Assembly (NCBI RefSeq): GCF_052324685.1
Contig: NC_135225.1
Span: 6,422,193 to 6,486,192 of the forward strand
Length of the DNA: 64,000 nucleotides
DNA from: Brachyhypopomus gauderio
Taxonomy: Eukaryota > Chordata > Actinopteri > Gymnotiformes > Hypopomidae
Reading direction: 5' to 3'
The notes below the pieces were generated by a model. That model had not been told where the DNA came from. It saw only the letters and a list, made by a program, of their open reading frames with translations, and did no database searches. The translations under genes and the position numbers were made by a program. Below, piece by piece: positions 48,669 through 61,342 of the stretch. How positions within the stretch are numbered: position 1 is the first letter of the stretch; each line of letters opens with the position of its first letter.

Positions 48669-50858
48669 TTTATTAATACAGTACATGAATCAACAGCAGA
48701 CACTAGAAAAAAATATATTTATCAAACAGCCACTATCAAAGGGGCTCTACAAGAACAAAAAGGAGTTTTCCCTTCTGTGAACGACCCCAAACCAACCCTG
48801 CCCGGAGACGAGAGACTGCCTGGGAGAAGTAATCATACAATGCATGAAATATCAATTTGGGATCACCCCTCCCCCCACACACCTTTGTGGCCACTATGCA
48901 AAAACGCCCTCTGCTGTTTAAACCCAGTACATCAGATGTCAACAGGATAGTATGGTAAAATTCGAACGCTTTTGATAAATCCTTTGATGTACACCTTAAA
49001 CAGTTTCACACGTTATCAGTGAAAAAATTGTCATACATGAGAACTGGAATTGACAAAGATGACATTACATTTCAATATTGTGAATTTGTCAAAGATTGAC
49101 AATGTACATAACGTCTATTGTATTCAGACATGACAATGGCAATATTTTACAAAAAAAATAAAATAAATACATAAAAAGTATAATCTACCTCCTGAACTGA
49201 ACGGTGCACATGGTTGATGCATCTAAAAAGTTTTAAAAACTAAAAAAATAAAGTTCTACAATGCATGGTTAGGCTTTTGAATTTACACTATGCAGGTCAT
49301 TGGAGATGCTCTATAAAAGAGTAAATACCATTACACTTATACAGAACGTAGCTACAGTCTTAAATATACAAGCACAAATACACAAACAAAAATTATGAAA
49401 AATTCATCATTGAAACAAATACACAATGGGTGAGTTTAAAGTATCTTGCTCTTAGCTCCTTGGTTTGTAGCATTAGAAACAGATTCAAAACAAACATTTT
49501 GAGACTAAAATAATTATATACTCTATTTATTAACAAGAGAGAGGCATTATGCTTTGCATCTGAGACCATCTGGTTAGTGTACCATTACGATTTCAAGAGG
49601 TTTTGAGCTAATAACTTCCTCGAAAAGACCAAAAATATCCCCAGACACTGTCGACACAAAAGCTTCTAGAAAACGTATGGGCACAAATATGGAAGTAAAA
49701 GTAGCTCCAGCCATGATTACAAGAGGTGAGATCCTGGAAACAATGAGACTTACAGAGGGAACTGCTAATGTCTAGAACATGCAGCTTCCAGACACACATG
49801 CTATGATAACCTAATTTAGTACATATTTAACAGGACTCTACCTATCTAAACAAAGATGTAAAGCATAATAATAATAATACAATTATATATCTCTACCATT
49901 CTCCAGTTACAGATTTAAACAAATTAAACATTTTGATAGGGAAAGAGAACAAAATGTACTACAATTTCATAAGAAAAATAGATTGAAAATACAGTGACAA
50001 CAGTGCAAAAGATACTCAGGGTTTTTGTTAACTTGCTTATAATTTTCCCTCTTACAAATTGATATAAAAATTAAAAAAGGAAACTAAATGTAAAAAATAA
50101 AACAAGCAAACAAAAATACAACTCTTGAGACTGGCATCATGGCCAAGCCCTTTCTGCTCATGACCATTGTCAACATGTCCAGCACTCCAGTACCATCAAC
50201 AATTACACTTTGTTTTTTTGAAACATTTTTAAAGACTTTACGTAGTGGTTCTCAACTCCGGTCCTCAAGCTCCGGTACTGTACAGGTTTTTGTTCCAACC
50301 AGGTCCTACAAAACAAATAATTTAGGAGCGTTGGTTTTGAATCTGAGGTGCATACAATAGTCTGCAGATGATTAAATATATGAAAGTTGACCTGCGAAGT
50401 GAGCACAACAGAAACTGCCATGCACCGTCAAGCACAGCACCCAAAGAGACCCGAGGTTGGAACAAGAACCCACAAACAGGGCTGCCTTCACTAACTGCTG
50501 ATCAAAAGGCCCAGAGAACTCAAAACAGACCAGACACTGATTCTCAGAGTTTCTCCTCAGGCACAAATGCACAGCGAGATCCTCTCAAACAAGCAAAACC
50601 AAAAAGTAATTTAAATATCAATTTTTTTAATCTATAAAATTTTAAATCCTACAGGAATTCACAAAGCACAATTTCACGAGTTGAAGAACAAATTGAAGAG
50701 TCTGGCCAGTGAGGACTCTTTAGGGTGGAACACTGCAACAGGAAGGCCGGCTTTAAGAACTACAACGCGAATGCCACTCTAAACCAAGGGGAGGCGTTTA
50801 GAACTGCCTTCTATTGACTGCATGACTGTCCCTAACCCTCCACAGTGAACGCTGTAAT
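48669..50858 (-). other. ldb1: probable ldb1 3' untranslated region
   Basis: About 2.2 kb of AT-rich non-coding sequence runs from the ldb1 stop to an AATAAA signal at 48674-48669 (minus strand). It contains a short interspersed repeat fragment at about 50240-50305. Earlier poly(A) sites may exist; the end is inferred from the signal only. Confidence 0.5.
50240..50305. mobile_element. short interspersed repeat fragment
   Basis: TAGTGGTTCTCAACTCCGGT, then CCTC and TTTTTGTTCCAACCAGGTCC, resembles a non-autonomous repeat I recall as widespread in fish genomes. It lies inside the presumed ldb1 3' UTR. The class is uncertain. Confidence 0.45.
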
Positions 50859-53800
50859 CTACTGGGCCGACTGTGAGGTGGGGTTGTCACTCTTGCTCTC
50901 CTGGCTGGAGGGAGCTTTGTTGTTCCAGGGGCTGTTGTTGCCCAGGGCGGGGGAGCTGGTGAAACTGTCCTCGTCGTCGATGCCATTGGCCGCATCAAAC
51001 TGCGTGTTCTCCAGCCGTGTGATCAGCCGCTCATCCTCGTCCCCGAACTCCCCTCCCATCAGAGTGGGCTCACCCACCACCATCACATCCTGCAGGAGAC
51101 AGGAAGGGGTGCAAACATTATCCCCGCAACACGAGGGGGGGGGGGGCTTCTAGGGGTGGGGAGGACTCGGTGACTTCCTGCACCATCCATCCCCACAGCA
51201 ACAGCAGAGGGCATAAGAGCTCAGAGCTCAAGCCATGAGCGCCCACTGTAATCAAGAAGGCCAGCACAGTTCAGCAGCCACAGAGACAAAGCTCTAGTGA
51301 TGGCTACTGTTTAGCAAACTTGGAGTCCAACACCAAGTTTAGTCTTTGGGAACCATATTCTACCATGGCCTTCAGTCAGTCAAGCTGTGTAGACCTGCCT
51401 TTAAGAAGATCAGCGGTGGGCGTCCCTGATCCTTTAGTGCTGTACGGGTTCATTCAACCTCGGGTCTCCATCAATGGCTGTTTCTGGAGCTCAAAATCAC
51501 CCTACGCAAACAGGTTTTGACCGGCTGACAAAAGGCACAGAAAACCCACAGACCTGTGGCCCTGAAGGACCAGGGACTGCCCAGCATTGGATCATGTCCA
51601 CTTGTCTCTACGACGGGTCTGTCTGTCTTTAAACCTTTCCAGTTTCGCTTTTGTTCATGCAAAGCTCCCAGTCCCCACCACCCACGCGCGTGCTGGCTGT
51701 TAACCTACAGGTTCGCAGGAAGGAAATCAAAATGAGATGCTTACAGGTACCTGGCTGGAGAGCGCAAAGCTGCTGGCTGGGCTCTTCTTCTTGCTGTTGT
51801 TGCTGTTGTTGGTGGCGCCCCCACCTGTGCTCACAGTGCTGCCCCCCGACATCTTCCTTTTCCTCCGCTTGTTTGGGGCTTGTCTCGCTGGTTCAGCTAT
51901 GGGATGGTGGCGCACGTCACAAACCCGAAAGGAGACCAGCGGCCAAAACACGAGCGAAAAGACAACGGTGATGTCGAAGCAGAGCTGTGCTTTGGCCCTT
52001 ACCTGGTGGGGCAACCATCCTTTGCCACTTCTGAAATAAGCAGGTCTTTAGGCAGTCTCGAGGACTGAGGCTGTAGGTTTTGTGTCTGGACATCAGCTCC
52101 TGCATGGGCTCCAGGATTACACAAAGCTAAAGGAGAGAGAGACCAGCCACAATTAACTCCCAGCACACATGGGCTCCAGGATTACACAAAGCTAAAGGAG
52201 AGAGACCAGCCACAATTAACTCTCAGCACACATGGGCTCCAGGATTACACAAAGCTAAAGGAGAGAGACCAGCACACATGGCACGCTTGTACATGTTTAC
52301 TCTTTATATTCTTGATCCCACCAGCCTCCTCTATTATCCAAAACAGTAGTTTATGCAAAGCATGTTTCTCTTTTTCTAAATCCAATGCCTATTCTGCACA
52401 TTGCAACCTATTGAGTCACTAGATCTCATCTCTCATTTTATAGCTTCATATTGAATTCAAGCTTCCATTGCAAATATACGTCAGCTAAACTGACTACAGC
52501 ATAAACTCATTGCTGATTTTATTATTATATAAGTGCAATTATTGACCATATATTTAAATGCATAAAAACTCAACTCAATGGCTGCAAGGATTAACTCTAA
52601 AATAAGAAAGAGGAAAAAAAAAAAAAGAGAGAGAATGGCATGACCCATTAGAAAATACCATTGCTAAACACTTAAGGGTTTACTGGTGTTCATAGAATAA
52701 AAGTACAGCTTATGACAATCATTATATCATATGTATAAAACAAAGTTAAAGTAAACTTAATTCACACATTTTTGCTGCCGAGGTGCCATACTCACTCGGA
52801 GGTAGTTTAATGTTGAATTGGACAATCCACATCTTGTGATGTTTTTTGAGAGCTGGTCAAGCATCTGAGGGTCTTGGGCCTGTTGAGGTAGCACGTGGGT
52901 GTTAGTGTTTAACATTTATTTTCTAGACCATTTACATGAAATTTTCTTCTTTAACCGGGAAAAGGGGAAAATGCACTTCAGTTGGAAATGCCAACATGGA
53001 AGGAATTAACCATCTTAAGGGAGTTTGAGAATGAGTTTATGGGCTCATTATTTAAAACAATGACCAAAATAACTAGTATTAAAATGCATCAATATACTAG
53101 GATTATCACAATCCCAGTAACATTCTTGTTGACCCCTTATTCTGTGTTACTGCACAGAAAAAATGAAAAAGTGGGTTTCATTATTGATTCATCATGTGTA
53201 CCATTATAAACAACACCATGAGGGTCATGGTATTAGGACTCAATACAACCCAAACTAACTGGGGTACATTCTACGAGTAGATAGCAAATTAGTTTTGTAA
53301 GTTGCTCTGGAAAACAGTATCTGCTAAACGGCAAAAGTATAAATGTAGAGGTATTTGAGGAAACATTCAGAGTTTGTTGTGTTGAAACACTGCCACAATA
53401 CATTAAGTCAACCCAGCATCAATAACATTAAAGTGGCTAATAATATTTAATGCAAGATTAATTGCATTTGTGGTTTGCAGGCCAAGACAATAACATGTCC
53501 AGTTTCTCACTCTAATTAAGTCTTCCTTATCTTGTTAACCAAGTACAGACATAAAACTTTTGTAGATAGGCACACTGTTGGCAAAAGAAATGTTAAATGC
53601 TTAAATGTAAAATCCTGCTAATCATTCATTAGCCCTCAATAATTAGCCATTTAAGCCTGGAGCACCATTGTTGTGTGACCTCAAAGTTTTCTTCTTTCTT
53701 CCTTCTTGTTTTAGGGGGATTAATGTTTGACACCCCACTCCCTCAACCATTTTTTTTACTTGTATATGTTTTTATATCTGGTACAATGTTTTCACTAAGC

Positions 53801-54222
53801 TCAGCTGTATTAAATGTGACCGAGCTCTCATCTTTGATTTGATTTCCAATTGCGTTCCTGTTATGACACCACAGGGCCACCGTAGAGCCTCCTTCTAGGC
53901 CTAGGCTGAAAACAAGTAACCCGTCGGCGGCAAACTCACATGCATAGCCAGTATACTGCGTGGCACGACTTCACGGTGCTGTCTGATGCTGAAGTGCCAT
54001 GTCTTTATGCGCATCATGTCATCAAACATGAACTCCAGATAGAGCCGGCCTTCTACACAGACCTGTACAGATACAGACAGAAGTGTTTAACAGTCAAATT
54101 ATTCTACCATGTACAAGCGTGAAAGTTGAGAATTTGCATTCACATTAAAGTTTGAAAAGGAATGACCTGAAAATAGAGGAAACTGAAACTCAACAACTAA
54201 GTGACTATATACATAGGGTGTG

Positions 54223-54257
<35 letters not shown>

Positions 54258-55419
54258 TCATCGATTTATGTCGAACAACTATTACGTTGTTGTAGAGCTT
54301 ATTAAGGGTTTAACCATACACAGAATATTTACTCTCAACACCAAGGCTAAATAAATACAGTAAAGTTATAAAAACATCAGATTTGGTCATTTTGTTGTAA
54401 CAGTTAAATGCCATCGTAAATACTCACTAGACCTCCGTTCACCCAGCCATGCAAGGGAGGAGAGTACCTGTGTAAACATGGGCTTGCCATTCTGCGTGAC
54501 CATGGTGCACTGGTCACAGTCCAGAGACACGAAGTTGCTGTGGAAGGATTCCTTAGGATGCTTCAGTACATAAAAGAGCTCAGTAGCCCCTCCCTCAAAG
54601 ATACTCCTGAAGTAGCGAGGAATCAATGTCCGGCCAATAGCTACAAGCACAAAGATGTGTTAGATGTATGCTCAATGTAGGCATCTGATCCAAGGGGGGT
54701 GAAGTACAGAGGCATCTTACTGTATCGTTTGGGTCCGTCTTCCAGACAAAACGTGATCGTTAACATGGCATCGTCTTCAAAAAACTCTGTAGTAAATGCA
54801 TCCCACCACAGGTTGTCACAGTCCTGCTGGAAAACCAAAAGCAAACTAGTTACTTGTGTTTTATAAGGAACACTATATTCACTCTAGGACACAGCATGTG
54901 AGGCCATGGACAAAAAAAAAATCTGTCCAAATTATACAGTAAAAACACTTATTCTCATCACAATATCATCATCAAGACAAGGTATTACCTCTGTCCAATT
55001 CTGTAGTCGTTTATTTAGTTCAAATATCCTGTAGTCCGTTTGATTTCCATACGGTGTGTGCCTCCTACACCAAGAAATGGTGATTCGTGAAGTTGCAGCA
55101 ATGAGATTCCAAGCTCATGACAGATACCACTTGCATAACTTCTACAACACAGACATACTCACCCGATTCCAGGTTCCATGTACGAGGGGGGATACATTGG
55201 TGTCGGACTGCAATTTAAGCCACATCATATACAACGATTAGATGAATACCACAAGAGTATTTTAACTCCAGTTCAAAATAAATACTAGAGAGATGAGCAC
55301 ATAAAGCTGGTCCTACCCCACATCTCTGTCCAGCATGGTGCCTGGATGAAAAGGGGGGAAGGCACTACCGTTCGGAGGCTCCTTTGGGGAGTACAGCTTG
55401 AACGACTTGGACGAACAGC
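50859..55419 (-). CDS. ldb1: ldb1, LIM domain-binding protein 1
   Basis: Ten coding exons join in frame: 55419-55317, 55207-55163, 55064-54989, 54826-54721, 54640-54468, 54062-53940, 52879-52796, 52126-52003, 51896-51745 and 51089-50859 (stop 50861-50859). From the ATG at 55336 (MLDRDVGPTPMYPPSYMEPG) the product is 377 aa; the human form from this start is about 375. The open frame continues upstream to the exon edge (CSSKSFKLYSPKEPPNG), as in the longer human isoform. The dimerisation domain covers YGNQTDYRIFELNKRLQNW through FQKWQRMVAPP. A nuclear signal KRRKRK follows, then the LIM-interaction domain MVVGEPTLMGGEFGDEDERL. LDB1 dimerises and tethers LIM-homeodomain and LMO proteins, bridging enhancers and promoters. 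Near-identity to mammalian LDB1 makes this certain; ldb1a and ldb1b paralogues cannot be told apart here. Confidence 0.97.
52103..52277. repeat. ldb1: tandem repeat spanning an ldb1 3' splice site
   Basis: Units begin at 52103, 52168 and 52231 (periods 65 and 63; the third is partial). Each contains CATGGGCTCCAGGATTACAC followed by AAAGCTAAAGGAGAGAGA, which on the minus strand is the pyrimidine tract, the TTTAG acceptor and the first 24 nt of the exon 52126-52003. Thus two extra copies of a complete 3' splice site stand upstream of the real one. Confidence 0.92.
54226..54256. repeat. (CA)n microsatellite
   Basis: Short CA run in an ldb1 intron. Confidence 0.9.
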
Positions 55420-56603
55420 CTATGGAAGGAGAGAAAACCCAGCCTGAATTAGTGAAAAGATGTGTGCTAAAACAAAACCATCTGCTTCACGTACTGTTGC
55501 TCCAACTTTATCCAATCAGAAGACAACCCTCACGTGCAAGTATACCCAGAAGGTCCATATATGGTGCCATTTCTGATAAATTCACTACTGAACCAATTTT
55601 CACAACTTGTGTTCCCCATCAAATTTACAACATTTGCAAACATGTTTTACATTTGTTTAAAATAACTCAGTTTGCATCCACAGCTGTTACTTGTAACTAA
55701 TTTTACACATGCTCCTTTTTAAACATTTAAACAAAATCAGTTTTTAAATTGTCCAAGCTAAATGCCTTTTATCACATTCCGATCTGCCTTGACTGGACAT
55801 AAAACATGAAATTTAAAAATGTAAAAGATGTTATGGACCTGGATTATTTTTGTATGGAATTCATGTCTGAGTTTTGCAAAAACGAAACCTGCCCGTCACC
55901 GAGAGCACCATGTGACCACACAACATTGGTACTATACACAACTATTGATACAGCCCATCTCCGTATATTTTAATACAGCCATCTCTTCTGTCTTGCTAGG
56001 TAGCTTCTCTTTTAGCTGAACATTTAGCTCAATGTGGCAGTGGAAAACAGAAATAAATGCTGAATAACAGGAAGAAAAACAAGAAATGAGAACTAAACCT
56101 CCACTGAACATGGCACAGACACCAGTTACAAGCAAATATAAATAAGATACAGGGACATACAGGCCAAAATGAACAAGACTGAGCAAATTCACGACAAAAC
56201 ATGAAACAGGCCAGCACTCAGCAACAACTACTGCTCCACCCACCATCACCCTTTTATTGCAGCTTCATTCAAAACTGCCAATGCTGGTGAGTAGAGGGCC
56301 ATTAGGTAGTGAATTCTTTGAGAAGAGGTATCAAACTCCACACGCACACTCACCATGACCTCCACTAATGTGTGGTGACGGCCAACTGAAGAAATAATAT
56401 TAAAATACTCATATTAAATGCAGTGGCTTGTTTTGCACCTTCCATTGCATTAAGATGGAAAGACAGCCTAAAAGACAACTAAACGGATGAATAATGCCAT
56501 CCTTGAACAAACAGGTTATGGTGCATAAATCCTTGAACTGGAGCGAAATTACAATCAGCATTCTAGACATTTTTAGATAGACATTCATGAACTACACACT
56601 TAC

Positions 56604-56622
56604 ATGGGTAGCCCACAATCAT
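56604..56622 (-). CDS. ldb1: possible upstream coding exon of ldb1 long isoform (MIVGYP)
   Basis: An ATG at 56622 gives MIVGYP plus one base before a GTAAGT donor. The phase (1) is exactly what the 55419-55317 exon needs (T|GC makes Cys), producing MIVGYPCCSSKSFK. The long human isoform begins MSVGCACPGCSSKSFK, so the M-x-V-G start and the join to CSSKSF agree. An AG directly before the ATG could also be an acceptor, making a 19-nt internal exon. The exon is tiny, so chance cannot be excluded. Confidence 0.45.
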
Positions 56623-57801
56623 CTTGCACAGATGACAGGGAAGTGCGACTTCTTCATCAAATCAAACAAATACAGTGACTGGATGAGACCGACTACACCA
56701 TCAGTCTAGCTTTTTCCGATATTAAGGGTGAAAGATCAATTCAACTTGATAATGAAACTGTAGCTTGGGCACACGGCATTCCTATGGCAGAAATGTTTAC
56801 TGCAACTGCACACACTCTCTTTCCTCAAGGTCTCAGCTGAACACCAGCTTGAGCTGAACAATTCTAATTCAAGATCACAGAATTTTAGCAGCTGATAATT
56901 ACTTTGCATTTCAATTGAGTGATAAACCCTCAGAGTAGTGATGGACATACTTAGTGGTGAATGCAGACCATCAATTAAACCTATGCAAGAACTGTTAAAA
57001 CACATGAATGTACAACAACAAAACACTCCAACACAGTATCATGTACATTCTCAGAAGGTCGTGTTCTCTTAGTTTGACGGCCAGTTCACACTACTGGTCA
57101 AATGCAACGAGTTACAACTCAAACCTGCCCTGGACTAACGATGCCTGCACACACACAAAATGGTTGGGACATGCAAGATGAAGGCTAACATTACACTGGG
57201 AATATCATACCATGATCACAAAACAACCTTTACTAGCCAAAAAGATATGCATCTCGATGCAGTATCGAGCATCATGTTAGTTTTGTAATATATATAACAC
57301 AGAAATTATATTTCACCCAAAAGTTTTACAAGGTGATTATGGTCCCCCAGCCTATGGTGTGGTACCCTAACTGAAGTAGCGAGCCACCATGGCTATACAC
57401 CCCTCTAAACTCGACTACAAACCTATAAGTTAGTTAAGTTACAGGCGAAGTGGTATTTTTTCCCCTAAATATCAACAATATTAATATTTTTAGGCGAAAA
57501 ACTCGCTATTAAAACAGGCCGTGCTAGCAAAATCCTGCCGTGTTTCCACCTCGTTAGCCGCTCTGCTAGCTCAGCCAGGCGGACCCCCTCACACGGCCTA
57601 GTCGGGCCTGCCGCGGCTTCGCGCGTTTCGGCGACAACCCGACCCGCAGGGAGGCTTAAACACCACACGGAGCAAGTTATCCGGATAACTATCTGGCCAC
57701 ATCCATTTATAAATCACACTCTGCGATTAACATGCAACTGTGAAACTGAACCCTCGACACATTTGACGACTACTCAAGCCAGTCGGCCCGGCCGTACCTA
57801 C

Positions 57802-57940
57802 CTGGCCAGGGAGGATTAAACGCTCCTGTACGGATCCCCAAGCCCGATCACAGTCCCCGGAGCCCGGCCAATTCTACCATACGTATGCCCATTTAACAAC
57901 CCATGGCGCTGGGAAATACCGTGTCCGGGTTATATATGTC
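57802..57940 (-). promoter_or_regulatory. ldb1: candidate ldb1 TATA promoter and non-coding first exon
   Basis: TATATAA on the minus strand at 57936-57930 would place a start near 57900. A GTAGGT donor after 57802 would end a first exon of roughly 100 nt. The surrounding 57500-57900 is rich in CpG compared with the AT-rich gene body, as expected for a developmental regulator's promoter. No ATG extending into ldb1 is required here. Confidence 0.4.
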
Positions 57941-59409
57941 GAATTTAAAGAGAAACGATATATATCCTGCTATACAGACAATAATGAGAAGTGCTCGGAA
58001 GTACGCCTGTGCGAGCAGCCCTTTGTTCCCCCTGCACAATGGCACAAGCGCTCCTCACCCCCAATAACACCCCCAGCGCTCCTGGTGCATCAGCCCCTCT
58101 CATCCCCTCCGAATACCCCCCGTCCCCTCCCCCGTTACCGGGCAGCACTGCTGCTGCAAACCTCCCACCCTCTCCACTGCACTGTGATCGCCATCCACGA
58201 TCTTGCCACTTTTGAAGTGTATGAAATTATGTTCATCATGTTTTAAGTCCGTAATTGGGGGTTTACGTTTGTCGAACCGGTTAAAGCTTACAAACCTATC
58301 ACGTCTATCACAAATGCACAGAGGCCCCTAAAAGTTTAATATAACTGTAGCTAACTGAAATACTAAATGACCGTACAATCTTTTCGCCGCTATAAATCCA
58401 TAAGGGATGTTGTGTATAAATGTGACCCTCTGAATCGTGTTTTTCTGTAAAGCTACAATGTATAATTAACGTAGGACTCTCCCAATAAACATAGTTTATC
58501 ATGTTCATGTAGACACAACGCATAATCTGTAGTGTTGTATTTTCGTGTAATAAAGTATTTGTGTCCACAGGTCAGCAGATCAGATCATCCCACACGGTCT
58601 GTCGATAAGATCCACATTTTTTCTCAAGTATCCGACCTCTATTCACAACGTGGGGAGTAAACCAGGACAGCAGCGCCATCTAGTGTCACCACATCTATAA
58701 ACATGAAAGCAATTTCGTCGCACTTTACTAATGTTCACAAAATTATTCATTTTAGGGTGTAAACAAAGCAGAGCGTTTTATAACGTGTTTCACTTTTAGT
58801 ATTGTTTTTTCCCCCTCTGAGAAGGAATAACTGGATGTAGTCTCTCCAATTTCAATCAGCGGTACTTGTTTGCCTTAGCAAACAGTTCTTGGAGTTCAGT
58901 GCTCCATGGACAGATCTGAACATTCCCCTTGAATACGTCAACCTGTTTTGCAGTCCAGTGCATCTATAATTGCCAGTATAATCTATTTTCCACATCCAAG
59001 CATTAGGAGATATTTACCATATCATGAGAAAACAACGTCACTGCAGCTGGTGAAGCGAGAAAACATTCACCTACAGTAATCCCTTACACGTTCAGAGTCC
59101 TGGGCTTTGGATAAATTAAATGTTATCGATGCCATGTCATCAACGAGAAAATTACACACATCATTATCCCCTGATGACGCTTCCATCATTAGAACTTCCA
59201 TCACAGAGCTCTTTAAAATGATGCATCTCAACAGTACCCATAGGCAGACCCAGACGTCATGCTTGACCTGGTCACCAACAGCCATATGCCTGGCACAGCC
59301 TGACAATGCCCCAGCAACAGGGGCATGACTTCAGTAGAGGAGTGACTGCACTACAAAACCCAGTTCTCCTCCAGAATGTTACAGAATTTGTACACTGCAG
59401 TAAATGCTA

Positions 59410-59835
59410 AATAATAATAATTTTATTTATTAAGCACCTCTCCCATATCCAAGGACGCTTGCCAAGATGTGTTCAAAAACAAAACTAGGAGACGGAACAA
59501 AGTTAACAGAAAGCCAATGATGAGCCAAAAGCAAATAAACAACAAACCATCACATCACACAATGAAAGTGTTGAGAAGAGAGAAAAGTTGAGTTCAGAAT
59601 AGGTAACCGCATTTGCTGTTTATGCCCCCAAACTATGGAACGGTCTCCTCTTTGATATTGGACTTTCTGACTGTAGACAGTTTTAAGAAACATCTTAAAA
59701 CCAGTTCGATCTGCTGTTCTGCTTGTGCTTGTGTGCGCGTTTCAGTCCTTTTGGTTTTTATGTGCATTTTTTATTTTTAAATTTGTCTTAGAAAAGTGCT
59801 ATATAATTACATTTTGATTAAATTGTAGACATGCA
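59410..59835 (+). mobile_element. 3' end of a decayed non-LTR retrotransposon (LINE)
   Basis: Around 59612-59700 the sequence encodes YAPKLWNGLLF and, after frame breaks, SFKKHLKT, the typical C-terminus of L2/CR1-like reverse transcriptases in fish. It is followed by an untranslated tail, GAAAAGTGCTATATAATTAC, then TTTTGATTA, a usual 3' end of these elements. An adjacent stretch (59424-59475, TTTATTTATTAAGCACCTCT) is another common fish repeat motif. There is no intact reading frame. Confidence 0.65.
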
Positions 59836-61221
59836 TTTGCTAGTTGAAGCATCAGTAAATACATTACTAGTATTTAGTATTTTTGGTGTGTGCGTGTTTA
59901 AAATGGTTAGAGGGAGAATCCTACTTTGATTACAGTAAAGATGTAAACTCTACTTTTTATTATGAAGAATAATACAACAAAAATCCACAGGGGATCACAA
60001 AACAAATTGGAAAAAAATGTGCACTGAATACAGAGGGCCTACTTGTGATCTTACAAAAAAGCAGCAACCAGGTTATCTTGTAGAAAATTACCAACTAAAG
60101 AAAAAAGTTAGCATTAAAAATACACACTGAAATTAAAATTAAACTGTCAGACGATTTTGCTACAAAAACAGGGTGGACAGCAAAACAGCCAGATAAGATT
60201 TAAGGAAGTAGGAACCCTGATTACTGCAACTGACCTGCAAGTTGCTAAAGTCATACAAGCAAGCAATAAGTTATTTATGCAGTAATAAATGTCTGTCATA
60301 AATGAGTGAAATAACCAGCGTGTGCATCTCTGGTCTCTCTTCATCCGACATTCTATTAAGCAGATATATCTTATGTGCCATTTCCTTCTGTGCTTCCTGT
60401 GACCATAAAGTGCAGGAGTAAGTGGAAACGCTACTTTACAAAACTGCTGAAGCAAGCCGTTATCTCATTTAGAGCCAGAACCCCATCACCCCACCGCACG
60501 TCGCTCTATTGAATTAAATCGTAATTCGGTGCACAAGATGAGATCTAGTGAGGTTCAGTGCTGGTTCACTTTTTTTTCTTTTTAAAGAACACTGCCTCCT
60601 CCACTAATGACACACTATTACTCATTTTTGATCTTACTTCAAATATTACCTACTCTTGTTTAGTCTATCGTTTGGAAGACCGCCTCTGCTTGCATCCAAA
60701 CCTGAGACATTAGGACTGCTGCAGACTGGTTCTATCTGGTTTGTCCTTTTCCTGGCCATATAACAGTTTTGTGCCCTTATTTCACTGTTAGAATATTTAA
60801 AACTTTGTGCCACAGCAACAAAATTGAACACACTCACGTTTTCCTACACCACATTTAACAAATATTGTGTTTGTGCATAGCACATGTCTCATGTTTTATT
60901 CATCTATGGTTTGAGTTATGAAAAAAACACTTTGCAGTCTCTAAGACAGCAGGAAAGAGCAAAACCGAACCTAAACGCAGACAGACCAGATAGAAAAACT
61001 ACTACATCTGCATGTGATGTTTAATAAACCTAACAAAACGGATTGTCATTGGCAATAACTCTAACGGCTTAGCAAACACACACAGTTTCCTAATATCCTT
61101 ATTACAGTCATCGTGCAAGCTTGTTATTAGTAGACCGTAATGGCGAAAGGGAAAGCTGCTAATGTTTAGACTCTTACACTGCTGTGGGAGAAACAGAACA
61201 AGACTGATGAAGAGATGCGTG

Positions 61222-61342
<121 letters not shown>

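Noticed and set aside
59067..59306. 79-codon minus-strand open frame
   Set aside because: No homology recognised, no splice context, and it is next to repeat debris.
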